64,000 nt of DNA, taken from NCBI RefSeq assembly GCF_002967765.1, contig NZ_PUHY01000015.1, forward strand, positions 186,001 to 250,000. Direction: 5' to 3'. Positions 17,777-27,537 of this stretch are shown here, piece by piece. The stretch is from Blastopirellula marina (GTDB lineage Bacteria; Planctomycetota; Planctomycetia; Pirellulales; Pirellulaceae). Made by a program: the position numbers and the translations under genes. The notes beneath the pieces were generated by a model. That model did no database searches and was not told where the DNA came from. It saw only the letters and a list, made by a program, of their open reading frames with translations. Positions within the stretch are counted from its first letter, which is position 1. Each line of letters starts with the position of its first letter.

Positions 17777-19432
17777 CTATTGCCCTGGCTTCAAGTGCGT
17801 GTCAAAGAAGTCGAGGATGATTTGCCGCATTTCAGGGGTTTGAAATTCTTTTCCACCGTGACCTGCGCCGTCGACGATTCGGAATGTGGAGGAAACGCCT
17901 GCTTCGGTCAGCTTCTCGTGAAGTTTTCGGCTTTGTTCCAGCGGAACACTGGGATCTTTACTGCCGTGCATGATTAGGAAGGGAGGATCGTCCACGCTGA
18001 CCTGGTAGAACGCACTGGCCTGCTTCGCGAGATCTGGCAAGTCGCGCACCGGACCGCCTAGCAGACGAGCTCCGTTCGACTTGGCGACATCCTCCGCGGT
18101 TCGACCATTGCCAACCACGTTCGGTGGCATCGTCAGCAAGTCGGAAGGGCCATACCAATCGCACACTGCTTGAACGCGACAGGGAAGCTGTTCATCGATT
18201 GGGGCATCGAGAGTTCCTAATAACGCGGCCAAGTGCCCGCCGGCCGAGCCGCCCCAAGCGCCGATGTGATCGGCATCGAGTTGGAATTCTTTCGCATTCG
18301 CTCTCAGCCAACGAATGGCAGTTCGACAGTCGTTGATCTGGGCAGGCCACTGGGCCTGATCGAGCAAACGGTAGTCAATACTAGCTACCGCGTAACCATG
18401 TTCGGCCAGCCATGCCGCAGGACAGCGGTCTTTTGTGCCACCTTTCCAGCCACCGCCATGCACCCAAACGACCACCGGTACCGGCTTCGATTGGTTGGTA
18501 GGATAGAACATGTCGAGCAGCAGAGGCTTACCATCTGCTTGGCCATATTCCAGATCGCGGTAAACGACAACGTTTTCTGTCGAAGGAAGCCCCTTTCTGT
18601 TCACCGGTTTCATTCCCGCACCAGCACGAGCGCGATCGATCGTGAAGTTGACGAGGCTTTGACAATGAAAGAACCCCGGCCAAAAGTTGTGGCCTTGTCC
18701 CTTGGGAACCACAAGATCCAATGCTTCGTCTGAACCGGCGGTGTGGTAGGCATCGGCGAGTGCCGCTGAATTCTGCTTCAACGGAACCACGCTATCTTCG
18801 TCGCCATGAATGATGTAAACCGGAATCCTCGCTTTCGCCAATCGGTCGACTTGGGAGATCGGATTGTTTTCATTTAAGCTCTTTTCGAGCTGTTCAGGTG
18901 TGAGTCCGTAGGCGGGCGCTGCTCGCTTTAGGCCGGGATAGGTTCGCAGATCGTAGACGGGATAAATGCCGGCAATCCCAGCCACTTTATCGGTGTTCCG
19001 AATCGCCCAGCTGCTCACCCATAAGCCGCCTCGACTGCGGCCCAGCAGGCAAGGCTTCTTCGCGAATCCTCGCTTCTCGGTCAGTTCGGTGTATAACGCC
19101 GAATTCGCTGTTTGTGATTCAGGGTTACCGTAGGCCTCGCCAACGTCGATGCCTGCAACCGCGATGCCTGCATCAAGGAATTGCTGGTGCATCCACTTCT
19201 CGTGCTGATCAGGATAAGCCGGCAAAGTAGGTGCGTAGAGTACCCATGGTTGTGGCTCACGCCGCTTCTCTTTCTCTGGCCACAAAATAAATGCTGGGTG
19301 TCCCTCGAGTAGGAACGACTCGCCAGGAAGAATCAACTTCTTAACAGACTTGCTGTCGTCTTGTGCGTGCGTGAAGTGAAAGGAAAACAGAAGCAGCACA
19401 ATTGCGATCAGAAGTGTCGAGGTGCTTTTCAT
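17777..19432 (-). CDS. secreted tandem alpha/beta hydrolase (two esterase-type domains)
   Basis: 551 residues from the ATG at 19432, which opens a signal peptide (MKSTSTLLIAIVLLLFSF...HAQ). The first half has a nucleophile-elbow GRSRGG and a C-terminal IHGDEDSVVPL plus GQGHNFW, like an S9-type hydrolase. The second half, after ~residue 290, is a BD-FAE/acetyl-esterase type: WVHGGGWKGG oxyanion loop, WGGSAGGHLA with the nucleophile Ser, HGSKDPSVPL with Asp, and GAGHGG with His. Both triads look complete, so it may deacylate two kinds of ester, for example on polysaccharides. The second half is related to the divergently transcribed hydrolase at 19652. Confidence 0.82.
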   Translation of the reverse strand: MKSTSTLLIAIVLLLFSFHFTHAQDDSKSVKKLILPGESFLLEGHPAFILWPEKEKRREPQPWVLYAPTLPAYPDQHEKWMHQQFLDAGIAVAGIDVGEAYGNPESQTANSALYTELTEKRGFAKKPCLLGRSRGGLWVSSWAIRNTDKVAGIAGIYPVYDLRTYPGLKRAAPAYGLTPEQLEKSLNENNPISQVDRLAKARIPVYIIHGDEDSVVPLKQNSAALADAYHTAGSDEALDLVVPKGQGHNFWPGFFHCQSLVNFTIDRARAGAGMKPVNRKGLPSTENVVVYRDLEYGQADGKPLLLDMFYPTNQSKPVPVVVWVHGGGWKGGTKDRCPAAWLAEHGYAVASIDYRLLDQAQWPAQINDCRTAIRWLRANAKEFQLDADHIGAWGGSAGGHLAALLGTLDAPIDEQLPCRVQAVCDWYGPSDLLTMPPNVVGNGRTAEDVAKSNGARLLGGPVRDLPDLAKQASAFYQVSVDDPPFLIMHGSKDPSVPLEQSRKLHEKLTEAGVSSTFRIVDGAGHGGKEFQTPEMRQIILDFFDTHLKPGQ

Positions 19433-19651
19433 GACGTGGATCAATCGGAAAGGTGGGATGGGGGAAGAGAGCGAAGCCGTTGAGGTAACTCGATTCTCGC
19501 ATGGCCGCATCAGACAATCCACCGGCGAACTTAAAAATGCGGACTTTGGAATGGTTTCGACAAGACCCCTTTCTAGATTGGCAATCGGAATGAATATCGA
19601 TCACAATGTCAGCTACTTTCCTACTCAACTACTCATCAGGAGCCCTGCCCG

Positions 19652-20539
19652 ATGAAGCGTATCCTCTTCTCGTTTGTAGCATTGCTGGTCTTGCAGCAAG
19701 CACTCCACGCAGCCGATCTGAAGCCACTGAAAGATGTGCCGTACGGGACCGACCCGCGCCAAGTGCTCGACTTCTATCCCGCCGAGTCCGAAACTCCGAC
19801 GCCAGTGGTTTTCTATATCCATGGTGGGGGTTGGCAAAAGGGAGATAAGAAGACCAATCCCAAGCCATTTCTCGATAAGGGGATCTCGGTCGTAGCGATT
19901 AACTATCGCTACGTGAAGAACGCCGCGAAGGAGGGAGTCTCTCCGCCGGTCAAAGCTCCTTTGGAAGACGCGGCCCGCGCTTTGCAATTTGTGCGATCGA
20001 AAGCGGGCGAGTGGAACCTTGATAAGGAAAAGATAGGTGCGACTGGCGGTTCGGCCGGGGCCTGTTCTTCGTTGTGGCTTGCATTCCACGATGATATGGC
20101 TGATCCCAAGAGCGAAGATCCAATTAGCCGTGAGTCAACGCGTCTTTACTGTGCCGCGGTCAATGGAGCCCAGGTTACGCTCGATCCCAAACCACTGCGC
20201 GAGTGGATGCCCAACTATCGTTACGGTGCTCACGCATTCGGTTTGCCCAACCTGGAAGCGGTGATCGAGAAACGAGAAGAAATTCTGCCGTGGATCAAAG
20301 AGTATTCGCCGATGGCCCACGTAACGAAAGACGATCCACCAATCTACCTGTTCTATCGCGGCGAAGTCCCAGTCGTTGGCTCGTCCCCCAAGGATCCCAC
20401 CCACTCCGGAATTATGGGCGTTAAGCTGGCCGAGAAGTTGGAAGAGACCGGTGTCGAAGTCGACATGAATCATCCCGGCATAGAAGATCCAGAATACAAT
20501 ACGACAACCGATTATCTGATCGATCGACTGACAAAATAG
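19652..20539 (+). CDS. secreted alpha/beta hydrolase (BD-FAE-like esterase)
   Basis: 295 residues with a signal peptide (MKRILFSFVALLVLQQALHAAD) and a good Shine-Dalgarno site (CAGGAG about 10 bases upstream). The oxyanion motif is YIHGGGWQKG (~57-66) and the nucleophile elbow is TGGSAGACSS, characteristic of carboxylesterases/feruloyl-type esterases of planctomycete secretomes. The C-terminal histidine is probably the one in NHPGIED. It is divergent from the tandem hydrolase across 219 bp and followed by an intrinsic terminator, so it is probably a single-gene transcript. The natural ester is unknown; polysaccharide deacetylation is plausible. Confidence 0.82.
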   Translation: MKRILFSFVALLVLQQALHAADLKPLKDVPYGTDPRQVLDFYPAESETPTPVVFYIHGGGWQKGDKKTNPKPFLDKGISVVAINYRYVKNAAKEGVSPPVKAPLEDAARALQFVRSKAGEWNLDKEKIGATGGSAGACSSLWLAFHDDMADPKSEDPISRESTRLYCAAVNGAQVTLDPKPLREWMPNYRYGAHAFGLPNLEAVIEKREEILPWIKEYSPMAHVTKDDPPIYLFYRGEVPVVGSSPKDPTHSGIMGVKLAEKLEETGVEVDMNHPGIEDPEYNTTTDYLIDRLTK

Positions 20540-20566
20540 TAAACGCGTTTGAAAGCGTAACTCGAA

Positions 20567-20597
20567 GGGGACGGCCAAATGGCGGTCCCTTTTTTTG
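20567..20597 (+). terminator. rho-independent terminator after the esterase gene
   Basis: GGGAC (20568-20572) pairs with GTCCC (20585-20589); after a G/G mismatch GCC pairs with GGC. Seven T residues follow at 20590-20596. It lies 28 bp past the stop at 20539 and just before the end of the convergent HEAT-repeat gene. Confidence 0.8.
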
Positions 20598-20604
20598 TTG
20601 ATGG

Positions 20605-23600
20605 CTACCAACTCCACTGCATACGGACTGGTTCCGGCTCAGGCGGTTGGGGGATTCCGTTGACCGCGCCGAAGCCGGAGGAGATCTGGTAGATCGATTG
20701 GGCGATCTTTTGTTTGGTTTCCCAGTGGTTGGAGTCGTGATACATTTCGAGCAGCAAGGGCAATGCGGGCTTGGCCGCTGGTCCGAAATTGCCAAGCGAC
20801 TCGATCGCCGCATCGACGGGGGACGGGAAGTACAACGGCTTCTTGCTCTGCCGTTTGCCTGCCAAATACTCGATGATGACTGGAACCGCCGCTGCGGCTG
20901 GTTCGCCGATTCTGCCGAGGGTGCGGATCGCGGCGACGGCGTGGTCCTCATCTTCCAGGTAGCTTCTCAGGTCCGGCACCGCCGCGGCGGCTTCCGGGCC
21001 GAGGTTGCCGAGTGCTAAGATCGCCGTGAAGGTCATTTCCGGGTCATTCTTCATCACGTCGACAAGAGCGGGCACCGACTGACTGGCCAGCCCCGATTGC
21101 GTTCCCAGTGCCTGAACGGCGCCCCGCCGATAGCTGATGCTCTTGGAATTTGTCCCTGCGATCAGCAGGGGCACGATCCGCCGTGGGGCTTTCACGTCCG
21201 TTAGACTCAATTCCCGGAGCGCCACAAGTCGCATGTTCCAATTGTCCCCTTCGAGGGCAGCCGCATACCGTTCCGCCACAATCGGCGCAGGAGCAAGTTC
21301 CGAAAGTTCGCGTAGGGCATCGTATTGATGGAACGGATCGGCCAGTTTGCGATCGAATGGTTCGATCAAAACCGATGTATCGGCTTCAATCGCTCGAAGT
21401 GTTCTCGCCACGGTTTCCAAGCGATGTGGCTCCTGGCCATATTCCAAAATCGTGGGGGCAGCTGAAATCGCCGCGGGGCCGATCGCGGCCAGCGTGCTAC
21501 ATGTAAACTTGAAGTTAAAGGGTTCGTCGTTGGCGAGAAGTTCGGTCAACTTGCCGACGGCTGGTGAGGCCTTCGGACCGAGAGTTTCCAGCAACGTGGT
21601 CGCGGCACTGGGGTATTCGTCCGGCGAATCAAGCATTTCAATCAGTTCCGGCAATAAGGGTTCCAATGCTTCGCCCGCTTTGTTCAGACGCTTCTCTGCT
21701 TCCATGGCTGTTTCCCAGTCCACGCCAGATCCAAACTCGGATTCTGCCTTGACGACGTCCAACAGGCGTCGCACGATTTTGGGATCTTTCGGGGAATAGT
21801 AGGAATAAAGGATCAGCGCCGAATGACGAATCTTGTCATCTTGCGAGTCGAGCAACTCGTCAAGTCCATCGGGCGGCGTTTGGGCGAGTATCCTAGTCAG
21901 ATCGCCATCGTACCACTCAGCTTCGTCGAAAACGTTGCGTAGCACCTGTAGGATTTTTTGCTGTTTGGATCCGGTGTTTTGGGGGATTTCCCGTTCCAGT
22001 CTTCGGAATAATTGCATGTTCATCCGCTCGTAATCGAAGAGATACGGGGCATCAACGTCCACGTGATTCACGATCGCATCCACGATCGCGTCTTGGGATT
22101 CGATTGAAGTGGCTCCGTAGTCGGATAAGAATCGGACCAATGGTTCACGATCGCTATCCTCCGGCAGTTCAAGACACAACTTTGCCAATTTAGATATCAA
22201 CTCGGTCGCACGCGCCGGATTGGCTGGAATCGCTTCCTCGGCCGCGAAACGAATGTCGTTGTTCGCATTTGGCAACCAGGCCGAGACCAGCAGTGGCGTG
22301 AGATCGCGAGACGTTTGCCCGAGATTCGTAAGCATGATCGCCGTGGCCTGGGCGACGCTTGGTTCTTTATCTTCGAGAAGTGAGACGAGGGCGTTCCACT
22401 CCTGTTCGCTGAAAACTTGCTGGCCTTCTTGCTCGTTTTCAAATGCTCGCAAGGCGAAGATACTGTTCATCCTGGTTTCTGCTGTCATGTTTGAGTCGAG
22501 GCTAATTTCGAGCAGCGTCTTTTGGCCAGGGATACCCATACCAAACAGGTTGGACGCAAGGGAGAACGAGCGGGGCTCGTGAATGATCTTGTCTTTCAAG
22601 AATTGCAGCAGATCGATTCGGGGAGGTTTTAACTCGGGATGTCGCGCGAGGTATACGAAGATCTCATCAGAGTGAACACCATTTTCAGCCAATTCGACAA
22701 GCTTTTCCACCAGCTCGGTACTGCTGGAATCGATTGCCAGAGCGTGGAACGCGTAGTCAATATCGGGACGTCCAGGAGTCGAGATCCATCGTAATACCGC
22801 CGGGTTCACTATCGCTGCCGGCGGTTTGGGCCACATATTCCGCAGGGCGACGAAGGCATCGTCCGCGACAGGGGACTCTTGCTCGCTTAGTTCCGCCAGT
22901 ACCTTGGCAATTTGATGATTGTCATGCGGCTTATATTTAAGAAGCTGGAAGGCCGCCAGGGCGCGAGTGTCACGGTCGTCTGACTCGAGAGCGTCGTACA
23001 GCGGCTGCAAGGAAGGATCGTCTGCGTCGACCCAAATGGGAAATTCCTCGCTGACCTTCTTTCGCAATTCGAGCGGTTGCGATGGATCGGCCATGAACGT
23101 GGCGCAGGGCCTAATGGCAATGTTGCCGAGTCCCTGGACAGTACGTCGCACATCATACCACTGGTGGTCGACATTTCGCACTAAGGCTGAGATCACTTCT
23201 GGAGCATAGACGCCGTCCTCAACTAGCCGCATCGCGGCGACCGCTTGGACTTTCCGGCAGGGATCGCTCAGGTGCGCTCGATAGATTTGTTTTGCCTGAT
23301 CGGTATCGACGTCGGCGGCTCTCAGCAGGTAGATCGCATTGTTGCGCGTTCTGGCGTCCGAGTGATCGACGTGTGCCAGGACGTAGCTCTTCGCATCGTC
23401 GCCGAGTTCTTCGATCCATCGCTCTTCGCCGTGATAGTCGAAGCGAGGATCCCGCAGGGCGAAGTATCGGTCTTCATCATCGCCAATCTCTTCGTCGGTA
23501 GGGCGATAGTCCTTGCTAGAGCTCACACATGGGTCTTGTTCCGCGGTGACATCTTCCCCTTGGCAGATCGGTACCGTAGCACACGAAAAGAACGCGAGTA

Positions 23601-23640
23601 TCGCTAGTGAAAGTTGAAATCGGAGAGTGGCCCGAAGCAT
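20605..23640 (-). CDS. secreted HEAT-repeat protein
   Basis: 1011 residues with a signal peptide (MLRATLRFQLSLAILAFFSC...CQGED). Nearly the entire mature protein consists of HEAT/PBS-lyase-like repeats, e.g. NAIYLLRAADVD, AVAAMRLVEDG, TAILALGNLGPEAAAAVPDL, AIRTLGRIGEPAAAAVPVI, AIESLGNFGPAAKPALPLL; they are most regular in the last third. Such alpha-solenoids bind proteins or other large partners; no catalytic motif is seen. It faces the oxidoreductase gene at 23882 across a 241-bp divergent spacer. Exported solenoids of this size are common in planctomycetes and their partners are mostly unknown. Confidence 0.8.
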   Translation of the reverse strand: MLRATLRFQLSLAILAFFSCATVPICQGEDVTAEQDPCVSSSKDYRPTDEEIGDDEDRYFALRDPRFDYHGEERWIEELGDDAKSYVLAHVDHSDARTRNNAIYLLRAADVDTDQAKQIYRAHLSDPCRKVQAVAAMRLVEDGVYAPEVISALVRNVDHQWYDVRRTVQGLGNIAIRPCATFMADPSQPLELRKKVSEEFPIWVDADDPSLQPLYDALESDDRDTRALAAFQLLKYKPHDNHQIAKVLAELSEQESPVADDAFVALRNMWPKPPAAIVNPAVLRWISTPGRPDIDYAFHALAIDSSSTELVEKLVELAENGVHSDEIFVYLARHPELKPPRIDLLQFLKDKIIHEPRSFSLASNLFGMGIPGQKTLLEISLDSNMTAETRMNSIFALRAFENEQEGQQVFSEQEWNALVSLLEDKEPSVAQATAIMLTNLGQTSRDLTPLLVSAWLPNANNDIRFAAEEAIPANPARATELISKLAKLCLELPEDSDREPLVRFLSDYGATSIESQDAIVDAIVNHVDVDAPYLFDYERMNMQLFRRLEREIPQNTGSKQQKILQVLRNVFDEAEWYDGDLTRILAQTPPDGLDELLDSQDDKIRHSALILYSYYSPKDPKIVRRLLDVVKAESEFGSGVDWETAMEAEKRLNKAGEALEPLLPELIEMLDSPDEYPSAATTLLETLGPKASPAVGKLTELLANDEPFNFKFTCSTLAAIGPAAISAAPTILEYGQEPHRLETVARTLRAIEADTSVLIEPFDRKLADPFHQYDALRELSELAPAPIVAERYAAALEGDNWNMRLVALRELSLTDVKAPRRIVPLLIAGTNSKSISYRRGAVQALGTQSGLASQSVPALVDVMKNDPEMTFTAILALGNLGPEAAAAVPDLRSYLEDEDHAVAAIRTLGRIGEPAAAAVPVIIEYLAGKRQSKKPLYFPSPVDAAIESLGNFGPAAKPALPLLLEMYHDSNHWETKQKIAQSIYQISSGFGAVNGIPQPPEPEPVRMQWSW

Positions 23641-23881
23641 GCGTTGTTCCTACCAGAGAACTCAATCGATGAACGTGTGGTCGCATTCTCTTGAGATTGT
23701 GTAAACCTGGCAAGCAATTCTTTTGGCCTTTTTCGCGTGCGGTCTTGATGCTGCAAGACATCGCAAACGCTGCGAAATTTGACGTACGGGGCGGATCCGG
23801 GCAGAATGCAGTAACTTTCCTTTCGCGAGTTCTCGCGGAGTGTCCTGCCAAAGTATCTTCTCACCCTGTTGGGAGCCTGCC

Positions 23882-25330
23882 ATGTCGCGTATCAATCGTC
23901 GTACGTTTCTTCAAACTACCGCTGCCGGTACTGGGCTGATTCTTGCCGGAACATCGGCGTCCGGTGCGGTTTTGGGCGCGAATGACCGCGTTCGGATTGC
24001 CGTCGCCGGTTTGAATGGCCGCGGTAAAAGCCATATCAACGGCTGGCTCGGCCAAGACAACGTCGAGATTGCTTACGTGATCGACCCGGATGAGAAGGTG
24101 CTTGCACGAACGCAAAAAGCGTTGCAAGAGAAGGTGAATGGCAAATACACGGTCAAAGGCGTCCGTGATGTGCGAGAAGCGTTGGATGACAAAAGCTTGG
24201 ATGCCATTTCCGTAGCGACACCGAATCACTGGCACTCGCTCATCACTATTTGGGGGGCCCAGGCCGGCAAGCACGTTTATGTTGAAAAGCCAATGAGTCA
24301 CGACGTCGTCGAAGGGCGTGTGGCGGTCGAAGCCCAGAAAAAGTATGGAGTCGTCATTCAGCACGGTACACAACGCCGCAGCGACGCCAAGATAGCTGGC
24401 CTGCACGAAGCGATTCAGGCCGGCAAGTGGGGCAAGCTAAAGATCTCGTACGGATATTGCTGCAAGCCACGTAATGGGATTGGCAACGAACCGATCAGCC
24501 AGCCTCCGTCGAATCTCGATTGGAACTTGTGGCGCGGACCGGCCGAAGTTGAAGAGTACCACGCCAACTATCACCCTTACGATTGGCACTGGTTCTGGAA
24601 GACGGGCAATGGTGACCTGAATAACCAGGGAACGCATCAATTGGATGTGGCACGCTGGGCCATCGATAAAGACCAAACCCATCCGGTGAAAGCGATGGCG
24701 ATTGGTGGTCGGTTTGAGTGGGACGATCAAGGCGAAACTCCCAATACGATGTTCGCCATGGCCGAGTATCCCAACGGTCAACAAGTCTTCTTCAACGTAA
24801 GAAACGTGAACTACAAGGGCTACGAGCACCAAGTCGAGAACGAGTATTACTTCGAGGATGGGGGACGAATCATCCGCGGCAAGTATTACGCCAAGGGAAG
24901 CGATAAGCCTGAGAGTCTCGACATTAAGAGTGGAGACGTCACGCCAGGGGGCAACTGGGGAAGCTTCATCTCGGCAGTTCGGGCGAACGATCCGAGCATG
25001 GCCAACGGAAACGTCAACGATGCTCATTACGCGTGCGTGTTGGGGCACTTGATGAACAATTCGTATCGCCTGGGCGAAAAAGTTCCGTTCAGCAAGAAGG
25101 CGGGCAAGTTTGGCGACAATAAGGATGCCGCCGAGCATTTCGAGAAGCTGCACGATGTCATGGCCAAGGGAGTTGGTGTAAGTGACGGTGCCAAATACAC
25201 GGTCGGCCCCACCCTGACCTTCGATCCAGAAACCGAACGTCACGTTGGCGATCATGCCGAGGCAGCCAATGCGTTGCTAAAGGATGAGAACCGTAAGGGC
25301 TTCCAGATTCCTGATTCGACCAAAGTGTAG
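23882..25330 (+). CDS. Tat-exported Gfo/Idh/MocA-family oxidoreductase
   Basis: 482 residues from the ATG at 23882, preceded by GGGAG. It starts MSRINRRTFLQTTAAGTG, a twin-arginine signal. The Rossmann fold begins at VRIAVAGLNGRGKSH, and the family motif EKPMSHD (cf. EKP) lies near residues 137-143. A second domain with GNGDLNNQGTHQLDVARWAID carries the His/Asp residues typical of the sugar-dehydrogenase active site. Family members oxidise or epimerise sugars with tightly bound NAD(P), which fits folding before Tat export. It precedes the GH32 gene, separated by a terminator, so they are neighbours but probably separate transcripts. Confidence 0.87.
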   Translation: MSRINRRTFLQTTAAGTGLILAGTSASGAVLGANDRVRIAVAGLNGRGKSHINGWLGQDNVEIAYVIDPDEKVLARTQKALQEKVNGKYTVKGVRDVREALDDKSLDAISVATPNHWHSLITIWGAQAGKHVYVEKPMSHDVVEGRVAVEAQKKYGVVIQHGTQRRSDAKIAGLHEAIQAGKWGKLKISYGYCCKPRNGIGNEPISQPPSNLDWNLWRGPAEVEEYHANYHPYDWHWFWKTGNGDLNNQGTHQLDVARWAIDKDQTHPVKAMAIGGRFEWDDQGETPNTMFAMAEYPNGQQVFFNVRNVNYKGYEHQVENEYYFEDGGRIIRGKYYAKGSDKPESLDIKSGDVTPGGNWGSFISAVRANDPSMANGNVNDAHYACVLGHLMNNSYRLGEKVPFSKKAGKFGDNKDAAEHFEKLHDVMAKGVGVSDGAKYTVGPTLTFDPETERHVGDHAEAANALLKDENRKGFQIPDSTKV

Positions 25331-25359
25331 GTTTCTGAAACCATTCAAAGTTGAATTGA

Positions 25360-25400
25360 GAAACGCCGCACTGATAATCGTCGCGGCGTTTCTTTTTTTC
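25360..25400 (+). terminator. strong rho-independent terminator
   Basis: A perfect 10-bp stem, GAAACGCCGC (25360-25369) with GCGGCGTTTC (25383-25392), is followed by seven T residues (25393-25399), 30 bp after the oxidoreductase stop. Confidence 0.93.
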
Positions 25401-25524
25401 TTGCCAATTGAGACTTTGCGCACCTGAAGAGGGGAGGACCGTTGGCGAGCCGCGTTGCGACCGAATAGGATGGAAGGAACGCCAAACCCATCGATTCACC
25501 TCAACGATCTTCAAAAAACGCCCC

Positions 25525-27483
25525 ATGAAAATCTCTTCTTTTGTCAGGCTGCATGGCCTGAGCTGCGTCACGCTGGTTGTCCTTCTCGCGTCGTCGAATC
25601 TCTTCGCCCAAGAGAGTGCCCGGCAAGATATTGTGATCGCTGACTTCGAAGGAGACTCGTACGGCGATTGGAAGGCGACCGGCGATGCTTTCGGTGAGCA
25701 GCCGGCCGCTGGCACGCTCGAGGGGCAGATGGACGTGAGCGGATTCGAGGGGAAGTCGCTCGTCAATTCGTTCCGAGGTGGCGATCGGAGCACCGGCACG
25801 CTAACTTCGCCGCCAATTGCAGTCGAGCGCCCTTACGTTACGTTTCTGATAGGTGGTGGTGCTCACGAAGGTGAGACTTGTTTGAACCTATTGGTCAACG
25901 GCGAAGTCGTTCGTACTGCGACCGGCCCCAATAAGACCTCAGGCGGAAGCGAACGTCTGCTTCGTGCTTATTGGGACGTGAAAAGTCTCGTTGGCAAGCA
26001 GGTTGTTTTTCAAGTCGTCGATCGGCATCAAGGCGGCTGGGGACATGTCAATGTTGACGACATCCGAGGTAGCGATCAAGAAGCTGGGATCCCGGCCGCA
26101 GATATCACCAAAGGCCCCGATCTGCGAACGTTTGCCACCTACGAAGAAGTAGGCTACGACCAGCCGTATCGGCCGCAGTTCCATTTCAGCTCGCTGCGGA
26201 ATTGGTTGAACGACCCGAACGGAATGGTTTATCTCGACGGGGAATACCATCTCTTCTTTCAGCACAATCCGGTTGCCACCGTGTGGGGCAACATGACATG
26301 GGGACATGCTGTCAGCAGGGACATGGTTCGCTGGAAGCAATTACCGCATGCGATCTTGCCGTACGAAGGAGGAACCATCTTCTCGGGCACAGCAGCCGTC
26401 GATGTGAACAACACATTAGGCGTGCAAAAGGGAGATGTGAAGACTTTGGTTGCTGCATTTACGTTTGCCAAGTCCCCCTTCTATCAAGCGATGGCCTACA
26501 GTACCGATCAGGGGCGAACGTTCGAGCTGTGGAACGAAGGGAAGGCGATCGTTGCGAACCAAGGTTATGATTCCGGCGAACGTGACCCAAAAATCTTCTG
26601 GCACGAGCCGAGCAAGAAGTGGGTGATGGTCTTGTGGGTGAAGCAAGCGAAGCCAGGTCGTGTGTTGTTCTTCAATTCCGACGATCTGCAAAAATGGACG
26701 GAAGTTAGCCAATTTGATCGCGACTGGGTGTTTGAGTGTATGGACCTGGTCGAACTAACCGTGGATGGTGACCCTAACCAGAAGAAGTGGCTGTTGTACG
26801 ATGCCAGTTTTGAGTACGAAATTGGTGAGTTCGATGGCAAAACGTTCACGACCGACAGAAAAGTTCACCGCGGCGACTACGGCCCCAACTATTACGCCGC
26901 CCAAAGCTTTAACAACATGCCGGACGATCGTTGTGTGTCGATTGGCTGGATGCGAGGCGATAACCATCCGTTCCTGAAAGAAGACATGCCGTTCAACCAG
27001 CAAATGAGCTTTCCTACGACGATGGAGCTGAAATCGACGGCGGACGGATTGAAGCTTTATCGCTGGCCTGTGAAGGAAATAGAAGACCTCTACGGCGACA
27101 CGCTGACCATTGAAGCGGCTGATCTAAAATCGGCCGCAAATAAGCTGCAGAGCTATCCCGCGGAACTGGTCGATCTTAGCTTGGACTTTGAAGCAAACGA
27201 CTCCACGGAACTGCTGCTCTACTTGCGTGGTGAGAAGATCACGTACCGAGAAGCAGCATTCCACTATGGAAACACGGTTGTGCCTGCCAAACCGGTCGAT
27301 GGAATCGTTTCTTTGCGAGTTCTGGTCGATCGGGCATCGGTCGAACTCTTTGTGAATCAAGGAGCCGCGGTTTCGACCCATTACGCGATTCTCGAACCGC
27401 TGAATCGAAGTCTTGGACTAAGTTCCGAACAGAACGTCAAGATTCGCAAGTTGACCGTGAACCGTTTGAAATCGGCCTGGTGA
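25525..27483 (+). CDS. secreted GH32 glycoside hydrolase (levanase/invertase-type)
   Basis: 652 residues from the ATG at 25525, which begins a signal peptide (MKISSFVRLHGLSCVTLVVLLASSNLFAQ); the frame upstream to 25408 looks non-coding. Residues ~30-185 form a beta-sandwich module (IADFEGDSYGDW...GGGAHEGETCLNLLVNG). The five-bladed GH32 propeller starts at WLNDPNG with nucleophile D230, then RDP (D354) and the EC motif with acid/base E404. The C-terminal ~140 residues are the usual GH32 sandwich (ILVDRASVELFVNQG). All three catalytic carboxylates are present. It should hydrolyse sucrose or fructans such as levan or inulin outside the cytoplasm. Confidence 0.92.
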   Translation: MKISSFVRLHGLSCVTLVVLLASSNLFAQESARQDIVIADFEGDSYGDWKATGDAFGEQPAAGTLEGQMDVSGFEGKSLVNSFRGGDRSTGTLTSPPIAVERPYVTFLIGGGAHEGETCLNLLVNGEVVRTATGPNKTSGGSERLLRAYWDVKSLVGKQVVFQVVDRHQGGWGHVNVDDIRGSDQEAGIPAADITKGPDLRTFATYEEVGYDQPYRPQFHFSSLRNWLNDPNGMVYLDGEYHLFFQHNPVATVWGNMTWGHAVSRDMVRWKQLPHAILPYEGGTIFSGTAAVDVNNTLGVQKGDVKTLVAAFTFAKSPFYQAMAYSTDQGRTFELWNEGKAIVANQGYDSGERDPKIFWHEPSKKWVMVLWVKQAKPGRVLFFNSDDLQKWTEVSQFDRDWVFECMDLVELTVDGDPNQKKWLLYDASFEYEIGEFDGKTFTTDRKVHRGDYGPNYYAAQSFNNMPDDRCVSIGWMRGDNHPFLKEDMPFNQQMSFPTTMELKSTADGLKLYRWPVKEIEDLYGDTLTIEAADLKSAANKLQSYPAELVDLSLDFEANDSTELLLYLRGEKITYREAAFHYGNTVVPAKPVDGIVSLRVLVDRASVELFVNQGAAVSTHYAILEPLNRSLGLSSEQNVKIRKLTVNRLKSAW

Positions 27484-27500
27484 ATTTTGATCGGCGAAAG

Positions 27501-27537
27501 ATCAAAAAGAGGCTGACCAACATATGGGTGGTCAGCC
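27501..27537 (-). terminator. rho-independent terminator for the RNA-repair pair
   Basis: Read on the minus strand, GGCTGACCA pairs with TGGTCAGCC (plus-strand 27529-27537 and 27511-27519), a perfect 9-bp stem, then TCTTTTTG. The stem begins inside the last codons of the HD-kinase gene. On the plus strand there is no T tract, so it serves the leftward genes mainly. Confidence 0.82.

Noticed and set aside
24437-25255. 272-codon minus-strand frame inside the oxidoreductase gene
   Set aside because: Antisense shadow of a well-conserved Gfo/Idh/MocA gene.
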